The notes: generated by a model not told the origin, from the letters alone. A DNA stretch of 64,000 nucleotides from Trebonia sp963777905 (GCA_963777905.1 CAVZSM010000012.1:1-64000); one strand, 5' to 3'. Counted from the stretch's first letter, positions 23,943 to 33,397 are shown. Numbers and translations are program-made.

Positions 23943-23969
23943 GTTAGGTCTAACACGTAACAGATGTTA
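23943..23969. promoter_or_regulatory. Two adjacent palindromes, GTTAGGTCTAAC and TAACAGATGTTA
   Basis: GTTAG-GT-CTAAC (23943-23954) and TAACA-GA-TGTTA (23958-23969) are both perfect dyads, three bases apart. They lie in the 276-bp gap between convergent genes, where no start is expected. They look like operator sites whose target gene is missing; a short frame downstream (near 24015-24105, reading DLRERFEPDGCHLFPADD) may be its relic. The rest of the gap holds nothing I can name. Confidence 0.4.
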
Positions 23970-24109
23970 TTGCCAGGTTGTGACCATCGATTCACTGTCT
24001 GGCTAACCTACGGACATTTCCGACCTGCGCGAGCGGTTCGAACCAGACGGCTGCCACCTGTTCCCCGCCGACGACACGGTACCGGCGCGGTCAAGGAATA
24101 CGCGAGCGC

Positions 24110-25087
24110 CTAACCGGGGCCGACTCCGGTCACAAGCTCAGGCGAGGGAATGGCCGGGACTGGAGAGTGCGGCACCGGCCGCACATCGTGCGCGTCCTCG
24201 GCAGGATCCCCGCTTTCCTCGAAGAGGAAGAACGCGATGAGGATCACGACCGCGCCGGCCACCTGCGCCCAGGTGATCCGCTCGCCAAGGAAGGCGATCG
24301 CGGCGGCCACGCCGAAGACGGGAAGCGTGTTGAGGATCATCCCGGCCGTGGTGACCGGAACCCGGACGATCGCGTAGTTGTAGAGCAGGAACCCGGCCGC
24401 CAGGGCTATCCCTGAGGCCATCGCCACCGCCCAGTCCGCCGGGCCTGCTGCCGGGCCGCCGAGCGCGCCGCCGGCCTGCCACTGCCAGGCGAGCAGCGGG
24501 AGAGTGCACAGCGCGGCGAATCCCATCTGGTGCGCGGTCACCGTGAGCGGATCGACGTCATCACCGAGCACGCGGTCGGTGAGCACGTTGCAGAGACCCG
24601 CGCAGGCCACGCCGCCGAGCACGACCAGATTCCATGGGCCGATCCCGAGCAGGGAATGGGTGCCGCCGAGAACGGCCACTCCGGCGGCCGACAGCAGCAC
24701 GCCGCTGACGGCGCGCGGTCCAGGCGAGCGGCGGGCGATGATCGCGGCGAAGGCGACGACGAAACAGGCCTCAGTGCCGTCCAGCATCGCCGAGACCGTG
24801 GCTTCAACGTGCGTGAGCCCAAGGCCGATCAGCACGTAGCCGATAGCCGGATCGATCATGCCCATGACCGCGATCCGCCTGAGCTGGCCGCGCGTGAGCC
24901 GCTGGCGGCCCCTGGCGAGGGCGCAGCCCCAGAGCGCCGCGGCCGCGGTGAGCAGCATGACAGGAAGCACCGTCATGACCGGCAGACCATCGACGGCGTA
25001 CTTATACGCCGTGTTCCACAAGGCGAAAACCACCGAAGCGGCGATCAGGGGGACTACGCCGCCCCGATGCCTGATTATGTCCCGCAT
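24110..25087 (-). CDS. DMT superfamily exporter (EamA domains)
   Basis: The start is set at ATG 25087 (MRDIIRHRGGVVPLIAAS) with AAGGGGGG upstream, giving 325 residues; the frame extends 91 codons further without family similarity. Ten membrane spans make two EamA repeats: residues ~12-140 (FALWNTAYKYAVDGLPVMTVLPVM...) and ~150-290 (LVVLGGVACAGLCNVLTD...GMILNTLPVFGVAAAIAFLGERITWAQVAGAVVILIAFF). The GERITW motif near the end of the second repeat is typical. The cytoplasmic tail is Pro/Asp-rich. The likely role is metabolite export; the substrate is unknown. Confidence 0.88.
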   Translation of the reverse strand: MRDIIRHRGGVVPLIAASVVFALWNTAYKYAVDGLPVMTVLPVMLLTAAAALWGCALARGRQRLTRGQLRRIAVMGMIDPAIGYVLIGLGLTHVEATVSAMLDGTEACFVVAFAAIIARRSPGPRAVSGVLLSAAGVAVLGGTHSLLGIGPWNLVVLGGVACAGLCNVLTDRVLGDDVDPLTVTAHQMGFAALCTLPLLAWQWQAGGALGGPAAGPADWAVAMASGIALAAGFLLYNYAIVRVPVTTAGMILNTLPVFGVAAAIAFLGERITWAQVAGAVVILIAFFLFEESGDPAEDAHDVRPVPHSPVPAIPSPELVTGVGPG

Positions 25088-25179
25088 GTCCAGCCGCCCC
25101 CCTTCCCCGCTGCTGGGTCCACCATGACGCCGCCGCATTAAGCCAGGACTGACCGCGGATTGAGGGAGTATGCGCGCGC

Positions 25180-26841
25180 CTAGTTCCTGAGGTACAGCCC
25201 TGGCCGCGGAACGTCCCGCGACGGAACCGGCTGGCCCGCGAGTCCGATCAGCCGGAAATGCCGGCGGAAGTATCCGTACAGACCGCTGTTCCACGGGATC
25301 TGCGCGACGGTGTCGCCGGTGAGCCAGACATAGGTCGCCTGCTCCAGCGTCGCGTGCCACAGCGCGACCACCGGCGCCAGCACCACCGCGCTGGAGTGGC
25401 GCTCGCCCCCGCCGGTCATTGCGAAAAACGTCCCGAACGGATCGACCATCGCCGGGCAGCCGGGGCGACTGGAGAAGAACCGGTCAGCGACCACGGTGAA
25501 GGGGGCATCGTTGGTCACCACGCAGGCGCCCGGCGGGATCAGCCGGTCCGCCTCCGCGGTGACCTGGATGCCCCGCGTCCCGGATTCAGCCCGGAACTGC
25601 CCGACCCCCATCGCCAGGAGCACGGTCACGAGCACGGTCACTAGCACGGCAGCCACGACGGCGGGAAGCGCCGCTTCCTTCGCTCGCCCGGCGTCCGGAC
25701 GTGCGGTCAGCAGGCCGGCAGGCAGCGCGACCGCGAGCGCGAGGAACGGGCCTTCGAAGGCCCCGTAGTGCGAGTAGTACAGCCGGGGCCAGAGCAGCAT
25801 TGCGGTCACCGCCACGGCGCCGAGCAGCGCGTACGCGTCCAGCATCCGCGGACGCCGTTCCCTGGCGAGGTATCCGGCGGCGACGAGGCCGGCGACCACT
25901 GCGCCGATGAGGAGCAGCAGCAGATGTTGCGCGTACCCGGCGGGCAGCAACTGCAGGCCGGACACGTCGGCGAGGCGGCCGCTCAGGTCCCTGCTGCCGT
26001 TGGCGTTCCTGACCAGCTGGCTCACCAGCACGTCGCGCAAGAGCGCGCCCGGCGCCAGCACCGCGAACGGCAGCAGCGGCACGCCAAGGCCGAGCGCGGC
26101 ACCCGCAGCAAGCGCACCCACCGGCCTCCTCCGGCGCGCGGTGACCGCGAGCAGCAGTACGGCAAGGGCGAGCGGGAGCAGCGCCCAGATCTTCACCGCG
26201 ACCGCGAACCCGAAGGCCACGCCGCCCAGCACCAGACGCCGTGTATCCGCCCCGGTCCGCGCCGCGCGCGGGCCATGACCCGGGCGCGGCGCGGTCCCGG
26301 CCATCCGGTCGCCGTCGAAGATCAGCACCGCGCCGGCCAGGCAGCACAGGTTCAGCCACGGCTCGAGGAGGAAGGTGTGCGCAGCGATCAGCGCGTCCGG
26401 GTATACGGCGTACAGGCCGCACGCGACGCCGACCGTGAACGCGCCCCGGTGCCGGACGAGGACGCCGAGCAAGATGACGTTCGCCGTGTCGGCGCACACG
26501 GTAAGGAGACGGGCGATCGCGAGACCCCACGCCGTCCCCGTCACCTTGGCCAGCAGCGCCACCGGGGTCATGAGCAGCACGCTGCCCGGCGGCTGCACTA
26601 CGGCGAAGTCGCGGTACGGGACCGCCCCGCTAACAAGGCGCAGAGCGTTGCCGAACAGCACGCCGTCGTCGTATTCGGTCACGCCGAGCAGGTCGCCGGG
26701 CCTGCTGAGCTCGTAGAGGCGCAAAAGCAAGGCCGCCGCCGCGCACGCGGCTATCGTCAGCGCTACCGTCGGCTCGGCTCGTGGGAGGAGAGAGCTGACG
26801 GGAACGCTCCTCGGCCTGCCGTACAGGCGAGCACCGTACAC
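25180..26841 (-). CDS. GT-C type membrane glycosyltransferase
   Basis: The 553-residue protein has ten or more membrane spans. Near the first span, LLGVTEYDDGVLFGNALRLVSGAVPYRDFAVVQPPGSVLLM (~55-95) matches the first extracytoplasmic loop of the PMT/ArnT-like GT-C enzymes, with the acidic DD as the likely catalytic or metal site. A soluble C-terminal domain follows (~425-553). Members transfer mannose or other sugars from polyprenyl phosphates to proteins or cell-wall glycans. The GTG start at 26841 lies within a small repeat cluster; a later GTG (VPVSSLLP, about codon 13) is as likely. Acceptor unknown. Confidence 0.8.
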   Translation of the reverse strand: MYGARLYGRPRSVPVSSLLPRAEPTVALTIAACAAAALLLRLYELSRPGDLLGVTEYDDGVLFGNALRLVSGAVPYRDFAVVQPPGSVLLMTPVALLAKVTGTAWGLAIARLLTVCADTANVILLGVLVRHRGAFTVGVACGLYAVYPDALIAAHTFLLEPWLNLCCLAGAVLIFDGDRMAGTAPRPGHGPRAARTGADTRRLVLGGVAFGFAVAVKIWALLPLALAVLLLAVTARRRRPVGALAAGAALGLGVPLLPFAVLAPGALLRDVLVSQLVRNANGSRDLSGRLADVSGLQLLPAGYAQHLLLLLIGAVVAGLVAAGYLARERRPRMLDAYALLGAVAVTAMLLWPRLYYSHYGAFEGPFLALAVALPAGLLTARPDAGRAKEAALPAVVAAVLVTVLVTVLLAMGVGQFRAESGTRGIQVTAEADRLIPPGACVVTNDAPFTVVADRFFSSRPGCPAMVDPFGTFFAMTGGGERHSSAVVLAPVVALWHATLEQATYVWLTGDTVAQIPWNSGLYGYFRRHFRLIGLAGQPVPSRDVPRPGLYLRN

Positions 26842-26867
26842 AGGAGCAGACCGTACGCAGGAGCAGA
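26819..26867. repeat. Tandem 17-bp repeats at the glycosyltransferase start
   Basis: CCGTACACAGGAGCAGA (26834-26850) and CCGTACGCAGGAGCAGA (26851-26867) differ by one base. A diverged 15-bp copy (CCGTACAGGCGAGCA) precedes them, and a broken one follows. They span the start codon region of the glycosyltransferase gene. Confidence 0.7.
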
Positions 26868-26991
26868 CTGTATGGCTGGGAAGATGCGCGAGCCGTTCGT
26901 TTACCGTCAGAAATCCGCGTGACGTGTGCGGTCGGTCACGGCAGGGACTGGTGTCGCCGCTTGGCGGGCCGGGTGCAATAAGCTCGGCAAG

Positions 26992-28527
26992 GTGACAGTC
27001 TCCCTTTCCACCAGCGAATCGGCACCGGCGAACGCGGAGGCCGATGTCCTTGTCATCGGGGTGATCCAGGCCCCGGACGGCCCCAGCACCGCCCCCGGCG
27101 CGGAGGGGGTCGACGACGCGATCGGCGGTACCCTCGCCGACGCATTCACCGCGCTCGGCGCGACCGGCGACCTTGAGGAGCTCAGCAAGATCCCCGGCGG
27201 CGGGAAGCTGCCCGCCGCGCTGATCCTGGCCGTCGGGCTCGGCGCGCCGCCCGCGGACGGCGCGCCATTCGACGCGGAGAAGCTCCGCCGCGCCGCCGGG
27301 ACGGCGCTGCGTGACCTGGCCGCGGGGGCGAAGAAACCGCCCGTTCGGGATGCCGGCGGGGCCAAGACTGTCGCGGTCGCCCTTCCCGCGCGGACGGCGG
27401 ACGAAGCGGAGGCCGTCACCACCGGAGCGCTGCTGGGCGGCTACAGCTTCCGCAGGTACCGGTCAGGGCCCGCCCGCGACCTGGAGGTCACGGTGCTGAC
27501 CGGCGACGGCAACGCCGCCGCGGTCAAGCGCGGCGAGGTGATCGCCGGGGCGGTCAACCTGGTCAGGGACCTGGTCAACACCGCGCCGCGCGACCTGTCG
27601 CCGGAGACGCTCGCCGAGGAGGCCGTGCACGTCGCCTCCGACCGGGGGATCGCGGTGGAGGTGCTCGACGAGAACGAGCTGCGCGCGGACGGGTACGGCG
27701 GCCTCACCGGCGTCGGCCAGGGATCGACGCGGCCGCCGCGGCTGGTCCGGCTCTCCTACACCCATCCGGAGGCCGCGAAGACCGTCGCGTTCGTCGGCAA
27801 GGGCATCACGTTCGACTCCGGCGGGCTGTCGCTCAAGCCGCCGAAGTCCATGGAGACGATGAAGTCCGACATGGGCGGCGCGGCGGCCACGCTGGCCGCC
27901 ACCGCCGCGATCGCCGAGCTGGGACTCCCCGTGAACGTGGTCGGCTACATGTGCCTCGCGGAGAACATGCCGGGCGGCGCCGCGCAGCGGCCGTCGGACA
28001 TCATCACCATCTACGGCGGCAAGACCGTCGAGGTGCTGAACACCGACGCCGAGGGCCGGCTGGTGATGGCGGACGCGCTGGCCAGGTCCGGCGCCGACAA
28101 CCCCAACCTGGTCGTGGACATCGCCACGCTCACCGGCGCCGCGTCGGTGGCGCTCGGCCGCCGCACCGCGGGCGTGATGGGCAGCTCCGAGGCCGTCGCC
28201 AGCGAGGTGGCCGCGGTCATGCGGGAAGCGGGTGAGCCGGCGTGGGCGATGCCGCTGCCCGAGGAACTGCGCAAGGGGCTCGACTCCCCCGTCGCCGACC
28301 TGGCGAACGTCTCTGGCGACCGTAACGGCGGCATGCTGGTAGCCGGCCTGTTCCTGCGCGAGTTCGTGCCGGACGGAGTCGCCTGGGCGCACCTGGACAT
28401 CGCCGGCCCTGCCTTCAACGAGACCTCGCCGTACGGCTACACGCCGAAGGGCGGCACAGGCGCGGCGGTGCGGGCGCTGGTGGCGATCGCGGCGGAGACG
28501 GCAGCCGGCCGACTACCGGGCGCGTAA
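26992..28527 (+). CDS. pepA: Leucyl aminopeptidase (M17)
   Basis: From GTG 26992 the protein has 511 residues. The N-terminal domain (~1-170) is the variable M17 domain; the catalytic domain contains the metal and active-site motifs VGKGITFDSGGLSLKP (~265), KSDMGGAAAT (~285) and NTDAEGRLVMADAL (~350). The NTDAEGRL signature is intact. The enzyme is a cytosolic hexameric di-zinc or manganese exopeptidase for peptide turnover. In actinomycetes pepA commonly precedes the lpd-sucB-lipB-lipA block, exactly as here. An in-frame start 22 codons earlier is possible but adds non-family residues. Confidence 0.95.
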   Translation: MTVSLSTSESAPANAEADVLVIGVIQAPDGPSTAPGAEGVDDAIGGTLADAFTALGATGDLEELSKIPGGGKLPAALILAVGLGAPPADGAPFDAEKLRRAAGTALRDLAAGAKKPPVRDAGGAKTVAVALPARTADEAEAVTTGALLGGYSFRRYRSGPARDLEVTVLTGDGNAAAVKRGEVIAGAVNLVRDLVNTAPRDLSPETLAEEAVHVASDRGIAVEVLDENELRADGYGGLTGVGQGSTRPPRLVRLSYTHPEAAKTVAFVGKGITFDSGGLSLKPPKSMETMKSDMGGAAATLAATAAIAELGLPVNVVGYMCLAENMPGGAAQRPSDIITIYGGKTVEVLNTDAEGRLVMADALARSGADNPNLVVDIATLTGAASVALGRRTAGVMGSSEAVASEVAAVMREAGEPAWAMPLPEELRKGLDSPVADLANVSGDRNGGMLVAGLFLREFVPDGVAWAHLDIAGPAFNETSPYGYTPKGGTGAAVRALVAIAAETAAGRLPGA

Positions 28528-28579
28528 GCGCTGCCTGGTGACATGATGAGACAGAGCGTAAGCGGAAGAGGGAGAGACA

Positions 28580-29977
28580 GTGGCAGAGGGCGGCCATTAC
28601 GACATCGTCGTGCTGGGCGGCGGCAGCGGCGGGTACGCCTGCGCGCTGCGCGCGGCCGAGCTCGGCAAGCGCGTGGCCCTGATCGAAAAGGACAAGGTCG
28701 GGGGGACCTGCCTGCACCGCGGGTGCATCCCCACCAAGGCGCTGCTGCACGCGGCTGAGGTCGCCGACTCCTCGCGGGAGAGCGAGAAGTTCGGCATCAG
28801 GACGTCGTTCGAGGGCATCGACATGCCCGCAGTGCTGTCCTACCAGGAGTCGGTCGTCGACCGGCTGTGGAAGGGCCTGCAGTCCACGATCGCGAGCCGG
28901 AAGATCGACACGATCATCGGCGACGGGCGGCTGCTCTCGCCGACGTCGGTGTCCGTCGGGGACGCGGTCTACACCGGCGACCACATCGTGCTGGCCACCG
29001 GTTCCGTGCCCAAGTCGCTGCCCGGCCTGACGATCGACGGCGACCGGATCATCTCCTCCGACGACGCGCTGCGGCTCGACCGCGTGCCCAAGTCCGCGAT
29101 CATCCTCGGCGGCGGCGTGATCGGGGTGGAGTTCGCGTCGGTGTGGCGCTCGTTCGGCGCCGACGTGATGATCGTCGAGATGCTCCCGCAGCTCCTGCCG
29201 CTCGAGGATGAGGCGAGCGCGAAGGTGCTGCAGCGGGCGTTCCGCCGCCGGGGCATCGGGTTCCAGCTCGGCGAGCGGTTCCAGTCGGTCTCCTACACCG
29301 ACGACGGCGTGACCGTGACGCTGGAGAACGGCAAGTCGGCGTCCGCCGAGGTCCTGCTCGTCGCCGTCGGCCGCGGACCGGTCTCCGCGGGCCTCGGCTA
29401 CGAGGAGAACGGCGTGGCCATGACGCGCGGCTACGTCGAGGTGGACCCGCTGTGCCGGACCTCGGTGCCGACGATCTCCGCGGTCGGCGACCTGATCGCC
29501 ACCCCGCAGCTCGCGCACGTCGGGTTCGCGGAGGGCATCGGTGTCGCCGAGCGGGTCGCCGGGCTCGACGTCCGGCCGATCGACTACGACGGCGTGCCGC
29601 GGATCACCTACAGCGACCCCGAGGTCGCCTCGGTCGGCATCACGTCGGCGCAGGCCGCGCAGCGCGGCATTCCGGTGACCGAGGTGAACTACCCGATTGG
29701 CGCCAACGGCAGGAGCGTCATCCTGCAGACGCAGGGCCAGGCGAAGGTCATCGCCGAGGCGCCGTCAGGCCCGGACGGCCAGCCGGGCAGGGTGCTCGGC
29801 ATCCACCTGGTCGGCAGCCGGGTCGGCGAGCTGATCGCCGAGGGCCAGCTCATCTACAACTGGGATGCGGAGCCCGCCGACGTCGCCGCGCTGATCCACC
29901 CGCACCCCACTCAGTCCGAGATCATTGGCGAGGCGCACCTGGCCCTCGCCGGCAAGCCACTGCACTTCCACGCCTAA
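28580..29977 (+). CDS. lpdA: Dihydrolipoyl dehydrogenase (E3)
   Basis: The 465-residue flavoprotein has the FAD-binding GGGSGGYACALRAAELG (~12), the redox disulfide GGTCLHRGCIPTKALLHAAE (CxxxxC, ~42), the NAD-binding GGGVIGVEFASVW (~178), the second FAD motif (SAVGDLIATPQLAH) and the His-Glu pair in HPHPTQSE (~440). It reoxidises dihydrolipoyl groups of 2-oxoacid dehydrogenase complexes in the cytosol. It starts at GTG 28580 behind GGAGAGA and is followed 15 bp later by the E2 gene, clearly one operon. Confidence 0.96.
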   Translation: MAEGGHYDIVVLGGGSGGYACALRAAELGKRVALIEKDKVGGTCLHRGCIPTKALLHAAEVADSSRESEKFGIRTSFEGIDMPAVLSYQESVVDRLWKGLQSTIASRKIDTIIGDGRLLSPTSVSVGDAVYTGDHIVLATGSVPKSLPGLTIDGDRIISSDDALRLDRVPKSAIILGGGVIGVEFASVWRSFGADVMIVEMLPQLLPLEDEASAKVLQRAFRRRGIGFQLGERFQSVSYTDDGVTVTLENGKSASAEVLLVAVGRGPVSAGLGYEENGVAMTRGYVEVDPLCRTSVPTISAVGDLIATPQLAHVGFAEGIGVAERVAGLDVRPIDYDGVPRITYSDPEVASVGITSAQAAQRGIPVTEVNYPIGANGRSVILQTQGQAKVIAEAPSGPDGQPGRVLGIHLVGSRVGELIAEGQLIYNWDAEPADVAALIHPHPTQSEIIGEAHLALAGKPLHFHA

Positions 29978-29992
29978 GGAGCGCGCTCTACC

Positions 29993-31587
29993 ATGTCGGT
30001 CTCCGTAACCATGCCTCAGCTCGGCGAGAGCGTCACCGAGGGCACTGTCACGCGCTGGCTGAAGAAGGAAGGCGAGCACGTCACGGCAGACGAGCCGCTG
30101 CTCGAGGTCTCGACCGACAAGGTGGACACCGAGATCCCGTCGCCCGCCACCGGCGTGCTGCGGGGCATCGTGGTCGACGAGGACGAGACGGTGGCCGTCG
30201 GGGCCGAGCTCGCGGTGATCGAGGACGCCGGCGCGGAGGCCGGCGGGGGCGGCGCACCCGCGGCCGCGCCGGCTGCGGAGGCGGCGCCTGCCGCCGCGCC
30301 CGCGCCCCCCGAGACCGCGGCGCCCCGGCGCCCCCGGCGCCCCCGCAGGAGCAGGCGCCTCAGGCGCTGGAGCCCGAGCCCGAGCCGGAACCGGAGCTGG
30401 AACCGGCTGTCGCGCAGGCCCCGGCCGCCGCGCCGGTGAACGGCGCGTCGCAAGCCGCCACCCAGGCGTGGACCGTGCCGGCCTACGAGCCCGCGCCCGC
30501 TGCGCCTGCCGCCCAGGCGGCGGCCGAGGCCGTCGAAGCCGAGCCTGAGCCGGCCGACAGCTACCCCGAGCCCACCCCGCTGCCGTCGGGCGAGTCCCCC
30601 TACGTCACGCCGCTGGTGCGCAAGCTCGCCACCGAGCACTCGGTTCCGCTGGAGTCGGTCAGCGGCACTGGCGTCGGCGGCCGCATCCGCAAGCAGGACG
30701 TGCTCGAGGCCGCCCGCCAGCAGCGTGCGGCGGAAGCCGCCGCCGCGGAGGCAGCGGCCGCGCAGGCCGCGGCGCAGCCCGCGGCGGCCGCGCCCGCCGC
30801 CGCGCCGGCTGGCGCGCCCGGGGCGCCCGCGGCGCCGAGCCGGCCCGCGGTCGCCGCGTCCGCGCTGCGCGGCACCACCCAGCGGATGTCCAGGCCCCGC
30901 CAGGTCATCGCCAAGCGGATGGTGGAGTCGCTGCAGGTCTCCGCGCAGCTCACCACCGTGGTGGAGGCGGACGTCACGAAGATCGCCCGGCTGCGCGAGC
31001 GCGCCAAGTACGACTTCGAGGCGCGCGAGGGCGTGAAGCTGACGTTCCTGCCGTTCTTCGCGCAGGCCACCGTCGAGGCGCTCAAGGTGCACCCGCAGCT
31101 CAACGCGGTCATCAACGCGGAAACCTCGGAGGTCACCTACCACGACGCCGAGCACCTCGGCATCGCCGTGGACACCCAGCGCGGGCTGATCGTGCCGGTC
31201 ATCCACAATGCGGGCGACCTCAACATCGGCGGCCTCGCCAGGAAGATCAGCGACATCGCCGGCCGCGCCAGGTCAGGCCAGGCCACCCTCGAAGATCTGG
31301 CCGGCGGCACCTTCACGCTGACCAACACCGGCAGCCGCGGCGCGCTGTTTGACACGCCGATCATCAACCAGCCGCAGGTCGGCATCCTCGGCATCGGCAC
31401 CGTGGTCAAGCGCCCTGTCGTCGTCGAGGACCCGGCCCTCGGCGAGGTGATCGCGGTCCGCTCCGTGGTGTACCTGGCGCTGACCTACGACCACCGGCTG
31501 GTCGACGGCGCGGACGCGGCACGGTTCCTCGGCACCGTAAAGAACCGCCTTGAGGAAGGCGCGTTCGAGGCCGAACTCGGGCTGTAG
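29993..31587 (+). CDS. sucB: Dihydrolipoamide acyltransferase (E2), apparent frameshift in linker
   Basis: The gene begins VSVTMPQLGESVTEGTVTRWL; the lipoyl Lys is in STDKVDTE (~residue 43). After an Ala/Pro/Glu linker come the E1/E3-binding domain (YVTPLVRKLATEHSVPLESV, IRKQDVLEA) and the catalytic domain ending in the H-D motif LTYDHRLVDGADAARF. The frame changes once, at 30323-30326: four C where the two following tandem units have five. One extra C would restore a single frame of about 530 residues. Read literally, the first frame stops at 30439, giving 148 residues without catalytic domain. E2 is hard to do without, so a sequencing error or a very recent mutation is the likely reason. 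Confidence 0.9.
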
Positions 31588-31593
31588 GTCCAC

Positions 31594-32544
31594 ATGAAGG
31601 TAGCGGTCACCGGCTCGACCGGGCTGATCGGTACCGCGCTGGCGGTGAGCCTGCGGGCGGACGGCCATCAGGTCGTCCGCCTGGTCAGGCGGCCGCCGCG
31701 GGGCAGCGACGAGGTCCGCTGGGACCCGCGCGCCGCCGACGCGGGCGATCCGGCGCTGGACGGCATTGACGCCTGCGTGCACCTGGCCGGCGTCCCGGTC
31801 GGCGGGCACCGCTGGACGCGGCGCTACAAGACGGAGATCCGCGCCAGCCGGGTACTCGCCACCCGCGCTCTGGCGACCGCGCTGGCCGCGGCGCAGCCGC
31901 TGCCGAAAGTCCTCGTCGCCGCCTCGGCGATCGGCTGGTACGGCGACACCGGCGGCCAGGAGGTCACCGAAGACGCCCCGGCGGGGAAGGGCTTCCTGTC
32001 CCGCGTCGTGCACGACTGGGAGGCCGCCGCCGAGCCCGCGCGCCAGGCCGGCATCCGGGTCGCGCATGCCCGCAGCGGCCTGGTGCTCGGCACCGACGGC
32101 GGGGTGCTGGCCCGGCTGGCGGGGCCGGCCAGGTTCGGGCTGCTGCCCAGGTTCGGCGGCGGGCACCAGGTGATGAGCTGGATCTCGCTGACCGACGAAA
32201 TCCGCGCGATCCGCTTCCTGCTCGACCCGGACGCCACCGACCGCAGCGGCCCCTACAACCTGACCGCCCCGAATCCGGTGACGGACGCTGAGCTGACCGC
32301 GGCGTTGCACGCGGCCCTCAAGCGCCCCGACTTCCGCTGGCTGCGGGTCCCGGAAAGCGCGCTCCGCCTCGGGCTCGGCGAGATGTCGTCGGAGCTGCTG
32401 AACAACGCCCGCGTGCTGCCCAGGCGGCTGCTCGCGGCGGGCTTCCGGTTCGAGTACCCGACGATCGCGGCCGCGCTAGCGGCCGAGCTGGGCTCCGGCC
32501 AGCCGCTCGTGCGGGCTACTGACCGTGGCCTTCCGGCTGCATGA
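31594..32544 (+). CDS. TIGR01777 family epimerase (SDR, sugar-nucleotide epimerase-like)
   Basis: The 316-residue protein has the extended SDR NADP-binding start MKVAVTGSTGLIGTALAVSL, then AGVPVGGHRWTRRYKTEIRASRV (~70-92) and VAASAIGWYGDTG (~110), the TIGR01777 signature with its SAIGxYG. The C-terminal DUF1731 domain (LPRRLLAAGFRFEYPTIAAAL) is present. Homologues are linked to cell division (SulA-like) or are of unknown substrate. It follows the E2 gene by 6 bp, so it is co-transcribed. Its last 29 bp overlap the 3' end of the dioxygenase gene on the other strand. Confidence 0.9.
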   Translation: MKVAVTGSTGLIGTALAVSLRADGHQVVRLVRRPPRGSDEVRWDPRAADAGDPALDGIDACVHLAGVPVGGHRWTRRYKTEIRASRVLATRALATALAAAQPLPKVLVAASAIGWYGDTGGQEVTEDAPAGKGFLSRVVHDWEAAAEPARQAGIRVAHARSGLVLGTDGGVLARLAGPARFGLLPRFGGGHQVMSWISLTDEIRAIRFLLDPDATDRSGPYNLTAPNPVTDAELTAALHAALKRPDFRWLRVPESALRLGLGEMSSELLNNARVLPRRLLAAGFRFEYPTIAAALAAELGSGQPLVRATDRGLPAA

Positions 32545-33397
32545 TGATCTCGAAGTCCGCGTGCCTGAACGGCACCTTGCCGACCTTCCACTCCTCCGCC
32601 AGCGCCGGGTCCGTGACCTCCTCGAAGTCGGCGACCAGCGACTTCTTCACCGCGAACACCGTGTCGGACTCGATGTACTTGCTGCCGGCCACGAACATGT
32701 GCGTGGTCAGCGGCCGGTGCCCTGGCGCGTTGACGATGAAGTGGATGTGCGCGGGCCGGAAGGCGTGCCGTCCTGTCGCGATCAGCAGCTCGCCGACCGG
32801 GCCGTCGGTCGGGATGGGGTAGTAGCTCGGCACGACCGTGCGGAACCAGAACTCGCCGTTGGCGTCGGCGGTGAACAGCCCGCGGCCGTTCGTGCGCGGC
32901 TGCACGTCCGGCTGCTGCACGTCGTAAAATCCCTGGTCGTTGGCCTGCCACACGTCGATGGTGGCGCCGGGGATCCGGCTGCCGTCCACCGAGACCACGC
33001 GGCCCGTGATCACGCACGGGGTGCCGGTGCCCACCAGGTCGATGTTGTCGCCGAGCGAGCGCACCGGCGACTCCACCACGTGGAACGGCCCGAGCACCGT
33101 CAACTCGGTCGCGACGCCGAACTTCCTGTTGCTGATCGTCTCGGTCAGCATCGACATCCCGAGCACGTCCGACAGCAGGATGAACTCCTGGCGCTCGTCG
33201 TCGCACCGCTGCCCGACGCGGGTCAGGAACTGGATCGCGTACTCCCACTCGGGAATGGTCAGCTCCACTTCGCGCGCGAACGCGTGCAGGTGCCGCACCA
33301 GGCTGGTCAGGATCTCGCGCAGCCGTGGATCGGTGTCCGGGCCGAAGCTCTCGATGACGGCGTCTGCCGCGGTCTCCTCGGTGAAATCGGTAGCCAT
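32516..33397 (-). CDS. Intradiol ring-cleavage dioxygenase (catechol / hydroxyquinol 1,2-dioxygenase type)
   Basis: The 293-residue protein has the N-terminal helical dimerisation domain (LREILTSLVRHLHAFAREVELTIPEWEYAIQFLTRVGQ) and the beta-sandwich with the non-haem Fe(III) ligands: Tyr in NDQGFYDVQ (~160), Tyr in VPSYYPIP (~190) and the two His in RPAHIHFIV (~215). RTVVPSYYPIPTDGPVG is the usual family loop. It cleaves 1,2-diols between the hydroxyls to give muconates or maleylacetate; the exact substrate is open, with hydroxyquinol most likely by overall length. It stands alone, without other ring-cleavage pathway genes in the window. Confidence 0.88.
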   Translation of the reverse strand: MATDFTEETAADAVIESFGPDTDPRLREILTSLVRHLHAFAREVELTIPEWEYAIQFLTRVGQRCDDERQEFILLSDVLGMSMLTETISNRKFGVATELTVLGPFHVVESPVRSLGDNIDLVGTGTPCVITGRVVSVDGSRIPGATIDVWQANDQGFYDVQQPDVQPRTNGRGLFTADANGEFWFRTVVPSYYPIPTDGPVGELLIATGRHAFRPAHIHFIVNAPGHRPLTTHMFVAGSKYIESDTVFAVKKSLVADFEEVTDPALAEEWKVGKVPFRHADFEIIMQPEGHGQ

